The notes beneath the pieces were generated by a model. That model saw nothing but the letters and a program-made list of their open reading frames with translations. It was not told the DNA's origin and did not search any database. Shown here piece after piece: positions 1 to 9,537 of a stretch of 64,000 nt of DNA. Source of the DNA: Bordetella sp. (lineage in GTDB: Bacteria; Pseudomonadota; Gammaproteobacteria; Burkholderiales; Burkholderiaceae_B); contig CP063810.1 in NCBI GenBank assembly GCA_022818765.1, forward strand, positions 557,126 through 621,125. The letters run 5' to 3'. Each line of letters opens with the position of its first letter. The first letter of the stretch is position 1. The position numbers were made by a program, and so were the translations under genes.

Positions 1-61
1 AATAAATCTATGAATTTAATTCAATATAATATTCATTCACATAAAAGATATGAAAAATGGG

Positions 62-137
62 TGGTGGAGATGATCGGGTTCGAACCGACGACTTCCTGCC
101 TGCAAAGCAGGCGCTCTCCCAGCTGAGCTACATCCCC
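62..137 (-). tRNA. tRNA-Ala (anticodon TGC)
   Basis: The minus strand folds into a complete 76-nt cloverleaf with acceptor GGGGATG/CATCTCC, D-arm GCTC/GAGC, anticodon stem CCTGC/GCAGG around loop TTTGCAA, and T-arm GTCGG/CCGAT. The 3' CCA is encoded. It lies 32 bp downstream of tRNA-Ile in the usual 16S-Ile-Ala-23S spacer order. The 23S gene must lie beyond the left edge of the window. Confidence 0.98.
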
Positions 138-169
138 ATTCTCATGGAGAAATCTTTAAAAGCTTTAAC

Positions 170-246
170 TGGTGGGTCTGGTTGGACTCGAACCAACGAC
201 CCCCGCCTTATCAAGACGGTGCTCTAACCAGCTGAGCTACAAACCC
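170..246 (-). tRNA. tRNA-Ile (anticodon GAT)
   Basis: The minus strand gives a 77-nt cloverleaf with acceptor GGGTTTG/CAGACCC, anticodon loop TTGATAA (GAT), T-loop TTCGAGT and encoded CCA. It sits between 16S rRNA and tRNA-Ala in the rRNA operon spacer and is cotranscribed with them. Confidence 0.98.
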
Positions 247-325
247 AAACTTTTTTCATCAAAAATCAGCCCAGGAATATTAAGCTTTCCAGTCCGGTGC
301 TTAACTACCCAATTTCAATTTTCTT

Positions 326-354
326 GAACAATCGATAAAAGTAGACACTTGGCA
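326..354 (-). repeat. 3' arm of the 16S precursor processing stem
   Basis: This 29-base segment is the inverted partner of 2065-2093 on the other side of the 16S gene. The arms match except at a few positions, and most of those become G-U pairs in the RNA. Such stems loop out the 16S precursor and are cut by RNase III in other bacteria; that role is inferred here. Confidence 0.85.
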
Positions 355-370
355 AAATACCTCTTGCTCT

Positions 371-1905
<1,535 letters not shown>

Positions 1906-2064
1906 ATTTTATATTTTATTCTTGTGTCTTTTATGAAAAAAAAATCATTAAAAACACTTGTGCTCATAAACAACTACCCTTTCAAATTTAATTTGAAAAA
2001 TATAATTGCCCTAACACTTGGTTTATTTAGCTCGACAAGAAAAGTTCTCTTGTCTGGAGGCTTT

Positions 2065-2093
2065 CACCAAGTGCCTACTCTTATCGATTGTTT
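2065..2093 (-). repeat. 5' arm of the 16S precursor processing stem
   Basis: This 29-base arm in the rRNA leader pairs with 326-354. Together they would form a nearly uninterrupted stem of about 28 bp enclosing the whole 16S rRNA, the expected substrate for the first precursor cut. Confidence 0.85.
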
Positions 2094-2096
2094 GAT

Positions 2097-2108
2097 TGTT
2101 AAAGATCG
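2097..2108 (-). promoter_or_regulatory. boxA-like antitermination site of the rRNA leader
   Basis: The minus strand reads GATCTTTAACAA, close to the boxA core TCTTTAACAA. It lies between the promoter and the processing stem, where the Nus/SuhB antitermination complex loads in proteobacterial rRNA leaders. Confidence 0.7.
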
Positions 2109-2136
2109 TCATATCTGCTTAAAATGCAGACCCGGA

Positions 2137-2165
2137 ACTTTAAAGAATATAATTAAACTTGTCAA
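2137..2165 (-). promoter_or_regulatory. sigma-70 promoter of the rRNA operon
   Basis: The minus strand shows a perfect -35 TTGACA (2160-2165), a 17-bp spacer and a -10 TAAAGT (2137-2142). The following bases, TCCGGGTC, form a GC-rich discriminator of the sort linked to stringent (ppGpp/DksA) control of rRNA promoters. dksA is present at 61366-61842. Confidence 0.8.
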
Positions 2166-2179
2166 GTAAAAGCTTCAAT

Positions 2180-2226
2180 AACATTAATTTTTCTAATGTT
2201 AGAAAGATTATTCAAATAATCTTTCT
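2180..2226 (-). terminator. Paired hairpins between the cytochrome c gene and the rRNA promoter
   Basis: Two inverted repeats lie side by side: AACATTA/TAATGTT (2180-2186 with 2194-2200) and AGAAAGATTA/TAATCTTTCT (2201-2210 with 2217-2226). They begin just past the stop of the leftward cytochrome c gene and probably stop its transcript before the rRNA promoter. No clean U-run follows, so the call is tentative. Confidence 0.4.
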
Positions 2227-2233
2227 AAATTTC

Positions 2234-2572
2234 TTAATAATTATTGAGTTTTTTCTGAGAAAATTTTAGTATCCAAATTGCTAATTCTTTTGATTCTTCT
2301 TTTGTAATATTAGTTTGAGCTGGCATAGGAATAGCTCCCCAGGATCCTTGACTACCTTTTTTTATTTTTTGCATTAAATAGATAACATTTTCTTCTTTAT
2401 TTAAATATCTAGCTGAAATAGCATTAAAAGGAGGACCTATATATTTTTTGTCAATTTTATGACAAGTCATACAATTTTTATTCTTAGCTAGGATTAAATT
2501 AGCATCATTAGCAAATAAATTATTAGTTACTATGCTTAATAATAAAATAACACTCTTAAATTTTTTTCTCAT
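2234..2572 (-). CDS. Class I cytochrome c, small periplasmic
   Basis: A 112-residue protein with an N-terminal basic and hydrophobic signal segment (MRKKF, then VILLLSIV, probable cleavage after LFA). A single c-type haem site CMTCH lies near residues 34-38, and a likely axial methionine lies in the GAIPMPAQ segment. This layout matches the c551/c552 group of soluble periplasmic electron carriers. It probably shuttles electrons from the bc1 complex (36098-39045) to an oxidase; the partner is inferred. It stands alone between the rRNA operon and the divergent lgt gene. Confidence 0.85.
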   Translation of the reverse strand: MRKKFKSVILLLSIVTNNLFANDANLILAKNKNCMTCHKIDKKYIGPPFNAISARYLNKEENVIYLMQKIKKGSQGSWGAIPMPAQTNITKEESKELAIWILKFSQKKLNNY

Positions 2573-2599
2573 TTTTTTTGAAAACGATATCGATTGTTT

Positions 2600-3391
2600 A
2601 TGATAAATTATTTCAATATAAATCCTATTGCACTACAGCTTGGTCCTATTTCTATCCGCTGGTATGGCTTGATGTACTTAATTGGTTTTTACCTGATATC
2701 TTATTTAGGAAATAAAAAGCTAAAAGAGAAAAACAATAACTTTCTCACAAAAGCAGAATTTGAAAACTTGCTTTTTTATGGAATGTTAGGAGCAATTTTT
2801 GGAGGTCGATTAGGTTATGTTATATTCTATGGCTTCTCATATTATATAATAAACCCGATTAAAATTTTATCAATTTGGGAAGGAGGCATGTCATTTCACG
2901 GTGGAATGATAGGAGTAGCTCTTGTCATATGGGTTTACACTAGATATAAAAAGTTTTCTTTTTTTGATATTAGCGATTTCTTTGTTCCAATAGTTCCTGT
3001 AGCGCTTGGAATTGGACGGATAGGAAATTTTATTAATGGTGAGCTATGGGGTCGTCCAACAAATCTTCCTTGGGGTATGATATTTCCTCTTTCTAATGAT
3101 TATATCGTTAGGCATCCTTCTCAATTATATGAATCATTTTTAGAAGGTTTTATTTTATTCATATTATTAAAATGGTTCTCAAAAAAACCTAGAAAGAAAG
3201 GACAAATTACCTCTATTTTTCTTATAGGCTATGGTTGTCTCCGATTCCTCGTAGAATTTGTGCGTCAACCTGATCATTTTTTAAATTCTTTTCCTTTAGG
3301 ATTTAGCTTAGGACAATTGTTATCATTCCCAATGATTACAATAGGTTTAGTAATGTATTTCAAATCTAAATTTCAATTCTCAAAATCTTAA
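2600..3391 (+). CDS. lgt: Prolipoprotein diacylglyceryl transferase
   Basis: Lgt transfers diacylglycerol from phosphatidylglycerol to the lipobox cysteine of prolipoproteins in the inner membrane. The 263-residue product is polytopic and carries the hallmarks YGLMYLIGF near the N-terminus, SFHGGMIG in the middle and the signature GRIGNFINGELWGR. ATG at 2600 is preferred over an in-frame TTG at 2594, because homologues begin shortly before the IALQLGPISIRWYG segment; no clear Shine-Dalgarno is present. Clients in this window include Pal (6531-7028) and the TAXI lipoprotein (10765-12294). Confidence 0.95.
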   Translation: MINYFNINPIALQLGPISIRWYGLMYLIGFYLISYLGNKKLKEKNNNFLTKAEFENLLFYGMLGAIFGGRLGYVIFYGFSYYIINPIKILSIWEGGMSFHGGMIGVALVIWVYTRYKKFSFFDISDFFVPIVPVALGIGRIGNFINGELWGRPTNLPWGMIFPLSNDYIVRHPSQLYESFLEGFILFILLKWFSKKPRKKGQITSIFLIGYGCLRFLVEFVRQPDHFLNSFPLGFSLGQLLSFPMITIGLVMYFKSKFQFSKS

Positions 3392-3474
3392 ATTTTAACT
3401 AAATTATCTTATCTTTCATTTCTAATAAAATTTAAATATTTTTATAAATTTTAATATTCATATTTCCTCAAAAT

Positions 3475-3500
3475 AATTTTTATTTAAACAAATAAAAATT
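3475..3500. terminator. Bidirectional terminator-like hairpin between lgt and rppH
   Basis: A perfect 11-bp inverted repeat, AATTTTTATTT and AAATAAAAATT, around a 4-base AAAC loop lies between the convergent ends of lgt and rppH. Its A/T-rich flanks fit termination in both directions. Confidence 0.5.
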
Positions 3501-3547
3501 CACATTCTTTGATCTTTTTGAAGATAATTAATTTAAAAATTAATGTA

Positions 3548-4006
3548 TTAAAATAAAATAAATGAAAATTTAATTAATGTTTTCTGATAAATTTTGTATT
3601 TAAACTCAACTATTTCTTTTAATGGAAACCAATATTGGGTCCATTTCCAATTATCAAATTCTGGATTTTCTGATAAATTTAAGGATATATCATTATCTTT
3701 TCCTAAAAACCGTAATAAAAACCAGATTTGTTTTTGCCCTTTATAAGCTTGTTGATTGAAATTTTTTGGGAAATTATAGTGCATCCATTTTTTTGTTCGT
3801 CCTATAATTTTAACATGTTTTGAATTTAAACCTATTTCTTCACGCAGTTCACGATACATAGCAGTTGCTAAAGTCTCCCCATATTGAATGCCTCCTTGAG
3901 GAAATTGCCAAGAATTTTGTTTAATTCGTTTAGCTAAAAAAATCTTATTTTTTTGATTTGCGAGAATAATACCTATATTCAAACGATAGCCATCCTTATC
4001 TAACAT
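3548..4006 (-). CDS. rppH: RNA pyrophosphohydrolase RppH (Nudix)
   Basis: RppH removes pyrophosphate from the 5' end of triphosphorylated mRNA and so starts RNase E-dependent decay. The 152-residue protein carries the Nudix box GGIQYGETLATAMYRELREE followed by IGL, and the RppH-type N-terminus MLDKDGYRLNIGIIL. The frame is open nine codons further upstream (to 4033), but the start at 4006 matches the family. It is divergent from proS, the arrangement found in related betaproteobacteria. The C-terminal tail looks slightly degraded but no motif is missing. Confidence 0.93.
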   Translation of the reverse strand: MLDKDGYRLNIGIILANQKNKIFLAKRIKQNSWQFPQGGIQYGETLATAMYRELREEIGLNSKHVKIIGRTKKWMHYNFPKNFNQQAYKGQKQIWFLLRFLGKDNDISLNLSENPEFDNWKWTQYWFPLKEIVEFKYKIYQKTLIKFSFILF

Positions 4007-4071
4007 GAATACCTCAAATAAACTTAATATCAATTCTTAATTTTACTTAAATTAACTATATAACAGAATAT

Positions 4072-5769
4072 ATGTTTGCTAAAAATTATCATATTAAAAT
4101 TTCAAAAGAAAATCTAAACGAATCTGAAATTGCTAGTCATAGATTAATGATACAAGGAGGAATAATAAAAATGTTAGCAAAGGGTATATACACATATATG
4201 CCCCTTGGATTAAAAATTATTAAAAAAATTGAAAATATTATACGTGAAGAAATGCATGCTGCTGGAGCAATCGAATTATTAATGCCCATTGTACAACCAG
4301 CTGAACTTTGGAAAGAATCCGGACGATTAGAGGAATATGGGTTAGAACTTTTGCGAATAAAAGATAGACAAAAAAGAACTTTTGTCCTACAACCAACTTC
4401 TGAAGAAATTATGACAGCTATTGCTCGTGAAGAAATTCATAGTTATCGACAATTACCTATAAATTTTTTCCATATTCAAACTAAATTTCGAGATGAAATT
4501 CGTCCTCGTTTTGGTCTGTTACGTTGTCGTGAATTCATTATGAAAGATTCCTATTCTTTTGATTGTGATGAAAAAGAAGCAAAAAAAAGTTATGAAAATA
4601 TGTTCAAAACCTATATTAGAATATTCAAACGTCTCGAATTAAAATTCAGAATAGTTTCTGCAAATACTGGTTCAATAGGAGGATCTTATAGTCATGAATT
4701 TCATGTCATATCAGAAACTGGTGAGGATGTAATTGTTTATCATGATGAATCTGATTATGCTATTAATATGGAGTTAGCAGACGCACCTTGTTTAATAAAT
4801 AAAAGAGATAAAATAGAAAAAGCACTAACTATGATTTCAGATAAAAAAATAAACAAATCAAAACAAATAAGAAAATTTGTTAAATCATTTGTTTTAATTA
4901 CTGAAGAAAACGATAAAAATATACATTTGTTATTGATACGTGGGGATCATGAATTAAATAAAATTAAAATTAGTAAATTGCCAGGTATGAAAAATTATAG
5001 AATGGCTACAAAGGAGGAAATTAAAAAAATTTTTTTATGTTCTAATGAATATATAGGTCCTATAAATAATAGGAATTTCATGCGAATCATTGCTGATAAT
5101 ACAGTATCCAATATGACAGATTTTATTTGTGGTGCAAATAAAGAAAATTTCTACTATTCTGGTGCCAATTGGGGTCGTGATATAAGAGAACCAGATCTTA
5201 TTGCAGATTTAAGAAATGTTGTAAATGGAGATCTAGCTCCTAATAATAAAGATTATCTTTCTTTAAAACGAAGTATTGAAGTAGCTCATATATTCTTCTT
5301 AGGAAGTAGATATTCAAAAATAATGAAAGCTAATTTTTTAGATAGTTATGGTAGATTAAAACCATTACAAATGGGGTGTTACGGAATTGGAATTAGTAGA
5401 CTTGTTTCTGCAATTATTGAGCAAAATTACGATAAATATGGCATGCTTTGGCCTCAAAACATTGCTCCATTTCAAGTTGTCATTTGCCCAATAAATTGGG
5501 AAAAGAGTCAATCAGTGAGAAATATATCTGAGAATATTTATTATGATTTAAAAAAACAAGGATTAGATATCATATTAGATAATAGAGGTAAAAGACCTGG
5601 ATTAATGTTCTCTGAATGGGAATTAATTGGTATTCCTCTGCGCATAACAATTGGAGATCAAGATTTATTAAATGGACTCGTAGAACTGAAGATGCGTTCT
5701 AGTTCTACGATTTTAAAAGTTCCTCTAGAAACTGTCTCCTATCATGTTTTCAATCAATTAAAATTGTAA
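4072..5769 (+). CDS. proS: Prolyl-tRNA synthetase
   Basis: This class II synthetase charges tRNA-Pro. The 565-residue length and layout match the bacterial type: an N-terminal catalytic part with motif 2 around RPRFGLLRCREFIMKD, an inserted editing domain (about residues 225-400) that hydrolyses Ala-tRNA-Pro, motif 3 around QMGCYGIGISRL, and a C-terminal anticodon-binding domain starting near VVICPINW. The catalytic core is well conserved, while the insertion domain is drifted and lysine/isoleucine-rich, as expected in an AT-biased genome. No frame break was seen. Confidence 0.96.
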   Translation: MFAKNYHIKISKENLNESEIASHRLMIQGGIIKMLAKGIYTYMPLGLKIIKKIENIIREEMHAAGAIELLMPIVQPAELWKESGRLEEYGLELLRIKDRQKRTFVLQPTSEEIMTAIAREEIHSYRQLPINFFHIQTKFRDEIRPRFGLLRCREFIMKDSYSFDCDEKEAKKSYENMFKTYIRIFKRLELKFRIVSANTGSIGGSYSHEFHVISETGEDVIVYHDESDYAINMELADAPCLINKRDKIEKALTMISDKKINKSKQIRKFVKSFVLITEENDKNIHLLLIRGDHELNKIKISKLPGMKNYRMATKEEIKKIFLCSNEYIGPINNRNFMRIIADNTVSNMTDFICGANKENFYYSGANWGRDIREPDLIADLRNVVNGDLAPNNKDYLSLKRSIEVAHIFFLGSRYSKIMKANFLDSYGRLKPLQMGCYGIGISRLVSAIIEQNYDKYGMLWPQNIAPFQVVICPINWEKSQSVRNISENIYYDLKKQGLDIILDNRGKRPGLMFSEWELIGIPLRITIGDQDLLNGLVELKMRSSSTILKVPLETVSYHVFNQLKL

Positions 5770-5960
5770 ACTATAGATGTTTAAGAAATCAAATTTGCAT
5801 ATTGAATGATAAATTGTATCTAACAATAACATGGTCTATGTAATTTTTTAATAAGGTAAATTGTAGTTTATTTCTATACTTTATCAAATATTACTTAAAT
5901 GAAAATTATTGAAATTTAAAGACAAAATAATTTTTTTCCATCTTCCGAAAGGAAATAAAA

Positions 5961-6170
5961 ATGAACTATCAATTATTTCAACTATTGATGGATTATCATC
6001 TTAAATATATTATTAACCTGACCAATAATTTTTTAAACAGTTCAAATTATGCTCTCATTAATGATCAATTAATGTTTAGTAAATTCTTCATAGCATATAA
6101 CTTTTCTAGTTTTCATAAATATTATGAGGTGTTAAGCCAAATATGTCAAGTTAGCATTGATCAATCATGA
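5961..6170 (+). pseudogene. Short ORF, possible decayed phasin
   Basis: An ORF of 69 codons starts after a good ribosome-binding site (AAAGGA, 8 bases upstream). The segment LKYIINLTNNFLNSSNYAL has the spacing of the N-terminal helix of PHA granule phasins (L-x5-LTN pattern). Beyond the TGA at 6168-6170, the same frame stays open to 6281 with LLINIQWLLQ, which resembles the LLALQ helix of phasins. This suggests a phasin gene truncated by a nonsense change and heavily drifted. The identification is weak, and it may simply be an unrecognised small gene. Confidence 0.3.
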
Positions 6171-6240
6171 TTATTGATTAATATTCAATGGTTGTTACAA
6201 TGTTTCACTAAAGGTTTCTCTAAATGGTACATGATTGTTA

Positions 6241-6274
6241 TGCATATTAAAAATAGAAAATTTTTTAATATGCA
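6241..6274 (+). terminator. Terminator-like hairpin after the phasin-like ORF
   Basis: A perfect 13-bp inverted repeat TGCATATTAAAAA/TTTTTAATATGCA with an 8-base loop, about 70 bp after the stop at 6170. Its position suits the end of the phasin-like transcript. No other gene is visible between here and pal. Confidence 0.5.
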
Positions 6275-6530
6275 TTATTAAATTTAACAGCATGTAATTG
6301 ATTACGAACAGCTATAATTATCAATATTTAAATGATTTATCTAATCAAATGGAAATATTTTATTCTTCTTTTCAAAACAATCGGAGTTAGATGTTATCTA
6401 AAAATTCAAAGGATATTCGAATTCAGAAAGCATTATTTATTCCAAAAGAAGTATATGATTCAGTTTACATATTATTTTTTCATTAAGATAATATATGACA
6501 AATTTTACTATTTTTCATAAAGGAAATAAT

Positions 6531-7028
6531 ATGAAAAAAATCACTAAAAATATGATCACAATCGTTGTTACATCTTCAATATTAGCTTGTACCTCTATGC
6601 CTCTTGATGAAAATAATACTTTCTACAGTAAAATGAATGAGGAAGATATACAATTCAATCAAACGTCAGATTCATTTGATGAACAAAATATTCCAAATAA
6701 AGCATTTTCTATATTTTTTGATTTTGACAAATCTTCAATTTCAGAAGAAGATAAAACTATTCTTGAATCTTATGCTCGATATTTGATCATGAACAGAAAT
6801 CAAATAATTAAGATTGAAGGCCATACTGATGAACGAGGAAGCTCTGAATATAATTTAGAACTTGGTCAACGTCGTGCTGATTCAATCAGTCGCATACTAT
6901 TGTCACTTGGTGTCGAAGAAAATCAAATAGAAACTATTAGTTTTGGTAAAGATAAACCTAAATCTATTGGTTCAACTGAAGAAAATTATTCTAAAAACCG
7001 TCGTGCCGATTTAATTTATAAACATTAA
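6531..7028 (+). CDS. pal: Peptidoglycan-associated lipoprotein Pal
   Basis: Pal anchors the outer membrane to peptidoglycan as part of the Tol-Pal system. The 165-residue protein starts at ATG 6531, preceded by AAAGGA. It has a lipoprotein signal ending in the lipobox SILAC (Cys about residue 22). The OmpA-like domain follows, with FFDFDKSSI, the peptidoglycan-binding EGHTDERGSSEYNLELGQRR and NRRADLIY. An in-frame ATG at 6495 is less likely because it would bury the signal peptide. The usual neighbours tolQRAB and ybgF are absent. Confidence 0.94.
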   Translation: MKKITKNMITIVVTSSILACTSMPLDENNTFYSKMNEEDIQFNQTSDSFDEQNIPNKAFSIFFDFDKSSISEEDKTILESYARYLIMNRNQIIKIEGHTDERGSSEYNLELGQRRADSISRILLSLGVEENQIETISFGKDKPKSIGSTEENYSKNRRADLIYKH

Positions 7029-7062
7029 AAAAACACTTATTCAAATAATATAATAGCAGTTA

Positions 7063-7115
7063 GAAACTAGAAACAATGGAGATAAATTTTAAATATCTCT
7101 ATCGTTTCTAGTTTC
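7063..7115 (+). terminator. Strong terminator-like hairpin after pal
   Basis: Arms 7063-7084 and 7094-7115 are inverted repeats of 22 bases with only two differences, both wobble-pair compatible, around a 9-base loop. ACTCTTTT follows. It lies 35 bp after the pal stop and is among the longest hairpins in the window. Confidence 0.7.
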
Positions 7116-7322
7116 ACTCTTTTAGAAAATACTTAATGATTTATAATCATGAAGAGATATAAGCTATTAATCAATTAATCATAAAAGTTCGACTTCAATT
7201 TGAACAAAATTGGAAATATTTTTCGCAAGAAAATGGCTTCTTACTATTGTTAGTCAAGACACAATAAAAATGTTATAACCAATAGGAAATAAAAATTTCT
7301 AAATCTTCTCCTAGAATTAATA

Positions 7323-8122
7323 ATGTTTTCTTTAACAAAATCACATGTTGATAATCATACTTTCCATTATATAAAAAAGGTACTGGAGCTCCATTAATTT
7401 TAATACATGGATCTTTATGTGATAGTCGATATTGGAAATTACAGTTAAATGCATTAAGCAAAAAATTTTGTGTTTATTCTTTAAGCTTACGGCATTATTG
7501 GCCAGAATTTTGGATTGGAGATGGAATATTTTCTATCGAACAACATGCTGAAGACATATTCAGTTTTATTAAAAATATTGTCAAAACTTCTGTTCATTTA
7601 TTAGGTCATTCTCGCGGAGGAACAGTTGCATTAGAAATAGCAAAAAAATATCCAACTTCATTGACTAGTTTGATATTATGTGAGCCGAATATCTTATCTA
7701 AAAATCAACCTAACAAAAATCCTCATCAACAAATATTAGATTTAATATCTATAGGAAAAGTAGATGATGGATTACGTCAGTTTGTTAATGCTGTAAATGG
7801 CCCTGAAACATGGAATTTCATGGCTTCTTGGATAAGAAATATGCTTCGGGAAAATTCAAATACTCTTGTTCCACAATTTAATGAAGTAATACCGAAAATT
7901 AAATATAGCGATATCTCTTCAATAAATTTACCTACCCTTTTAATAGGAGGTGTATTAAGCCCTAATTCTTATAAAATAATGCTTAAAATTTTACAAAATT
8001 GGCTTCCAAATTCACAAATATTTTTTATCCCTGATTCATCACATAGTATGAATTTAAGCAATCCTAGAATTTTTAATTCAATCTTGGAAAGATTTTTATT
8101 AAAACAAACCATAAATCTTTAG
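7323..8122 (+). CDS. Alpha/beta hydrolase, frameshifted
   Basis: An alpha/beta-hydrolase reading frame is complete except for one missing base. The first part (ATG 7323) gives MFSLTKSHVDNHTFHYIKK, and the second frame continues GTGAPLILIHGSLCDSRYW through the nucleophile elbow LLGHSRGG and the late catalytic histidine in DSSHSMN, to the stop at 8122. One extra A in the A6 run at 7373-7378 joins the two into about 266 residues, the usual family length. The substrate cannot be told. Alternatives are a young pseudogene, an assembly error or slippage-corrected expression. Confidence 0.75.
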
Positions 8123-8170
8123 TATTTTTACAGTAGAAAAAACATTTAAGTTTTTTAAAATCTATTTTTC

Positions 8171-8623
8171 CTATTTGACTTTATAAACTAAAACAGGTGT
8201 ACTAGCCAAAGATAAAACTTTAACAGTTACGCTTCCTAACAACAATCTTGAAAGGCCACTCCGACCGTGACTGCCAATAAAAATAAGATCACAAGAATTT
8301 TCAATACTAGCTTCTACAATTCCATCTGCTACATTAAAGTTTGACACTGAACATGCTGCAGCTTTTACTCCTGCTGTTTCTGCACGATCAAGAATTTGTT
8401 GTAAATATTTATTTGATTGTTCTTCTACTGCTTTTTTGTAATATTCATCAGTAATAGCATAAGCAGCTGCCATTCCATCAAGACCAATAGTTGCAGCAAA
8501 TGGTTGTGTTACATATAAAGCGAATATTTCACTACCAATACATCTGGAAAATGTAACACCAGCATTTGCTGCTTGCGCAGAAAGTGTGGAACCATCTGTA
8601 GGAATCAATATTTTCCTGAACAT
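8171..8623 (-). CDS. Universal stress protein UspA family
   Basis: A 150-residue single-domain Usp with the N-terminal KILIPTDGS strand/loop and the ATP-binding signature GSHGRSGLSRLLLGSV, followed by TPVLVYK. Such proteins bind ATP in the cytosol and accumulate under stress or growth arrest; the exact role varies. GC content looks higher than in most neighbours (about 44% in sampled stretches), as in the two genes to its right. An AT-rich spacer of over 900 bp separates it from gltS. Confidence 0.92.
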   Translation of the reverse strand: MFRKILIPTDGSTLSAQAANAGVTFSRCIGSEIFALYVTQPFAATIGLDGMAAAYAITDEYYKKAVEEQSNKYLQQILDRAETAGVKAAACSVSNFNVADGIVEASIENSCDLIFIGSHGRSGLSRLLLGSVTVKVLSLASTPVLVYKVK

Positions 8624-9537
8624 TTAGCTTCTTTCTCCCCTGATTTTAAAAAGATTTGAACAACTAAACTAATTCAAATCAAGTAAAAAGTTTTTGAATG
8701 TTACAAATATTTTGAATATGGTATGCAATTTTTTCGAAGATGAAAATTTGATTAAATAATATATTTCCCAATCAAATAATTTGATTGTATCAGAATACTT
8801 AAAAAATCAATTAATGAAAATTATATAATAATATTAAAAAATTACAAAATAATGATTTTTCATCAACTTTGTTTTATTGAATCTTTTATAAATTATTACA
8901 ATCTAAAATAAATATCTTTTTTATACAGTTAAATTTTAATTTTCAACATCAAGTTTCTTGAATTTCTTCGATTACATATAAATTTCTTGCACACATTCCT
9001 ATTTGTATAGTTATAATCAGAAAATTGTATGATGACAATCATATAAACAATCTTCATTATTAGTGCGCATTATCTAAATTAGTTGTGCGAGATAAACTTT
9101 CCAGATAGGATATAAATTAAAAGATTTTTATTTATTCTATTGCAAAAAGTGAAAATTTTTTCTATTTTATTTTCATAAGAAATTTTCTGTATTGCTTATA
9201 CAGGCAAAATTTTTTAAATTCTAATTTAATAATTTATTAGTTTTGAATAATTTTCATACAAAGAAATTGAGAAATTATGTTGAGTTGATGAATTTCTTTA
9301 TTAATTTATTATAATTGTCTTTAACAAGTTAATTTTATGCTGCTGGAGGATGTTAGAATTTTTTGAATTTTACTATATTGCATGCAAGAATTATCATGAG
9401 AAAAACAATTTTCAAATCTTGTTTTTCTATATTTAATAGTTTTTTTTCATGATGTGTGCGTGCATGAAAATTTGTAACTGACTTTCTCATTTTAAGATTG
9501 ACTAGTTTTAGCTTCTACCTATGACGTAAAGGCCCGC
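8624..9537. other. Long AT-rich spacer between uspA and gltS
   Basis: No gene could be supported in these 914 bp. Two small inverted repeats are visible near the right end: GAAAAACAA/TTGTTTTTC around 9400-9427 and TTTTCATG/CATGAAAA around 9446-9471. A weak candidate promoter for gltS lies close to its start: TTGACT at 9498-9503 and TATGAC at 9520-9525, 16 bp apart. The rest looks like decayed sequence. Confidence 0.5.

Noticed and set aside
6168..6170. TGA read as tryptophan in the phasin-like ORF
   Set aside because: TGA serves as a normal stop in gltS, hisA and the bolA-like gene, and Trp does not fit the aligned position; a nonsense change is simpler.
6332..6520. 62-codon ORF upstream of pal
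   Set aside because: Lysine/tyrosine/phenylalanine-rich chance frame in AT-rich sequence, with no ribosome-binding site or recognisable motif.
7273..7461. Leftward ORF across the start of the hydrolase gene
   Set aside because: Antisense shadow of the hydrolase frame, which explains the conserved codons.
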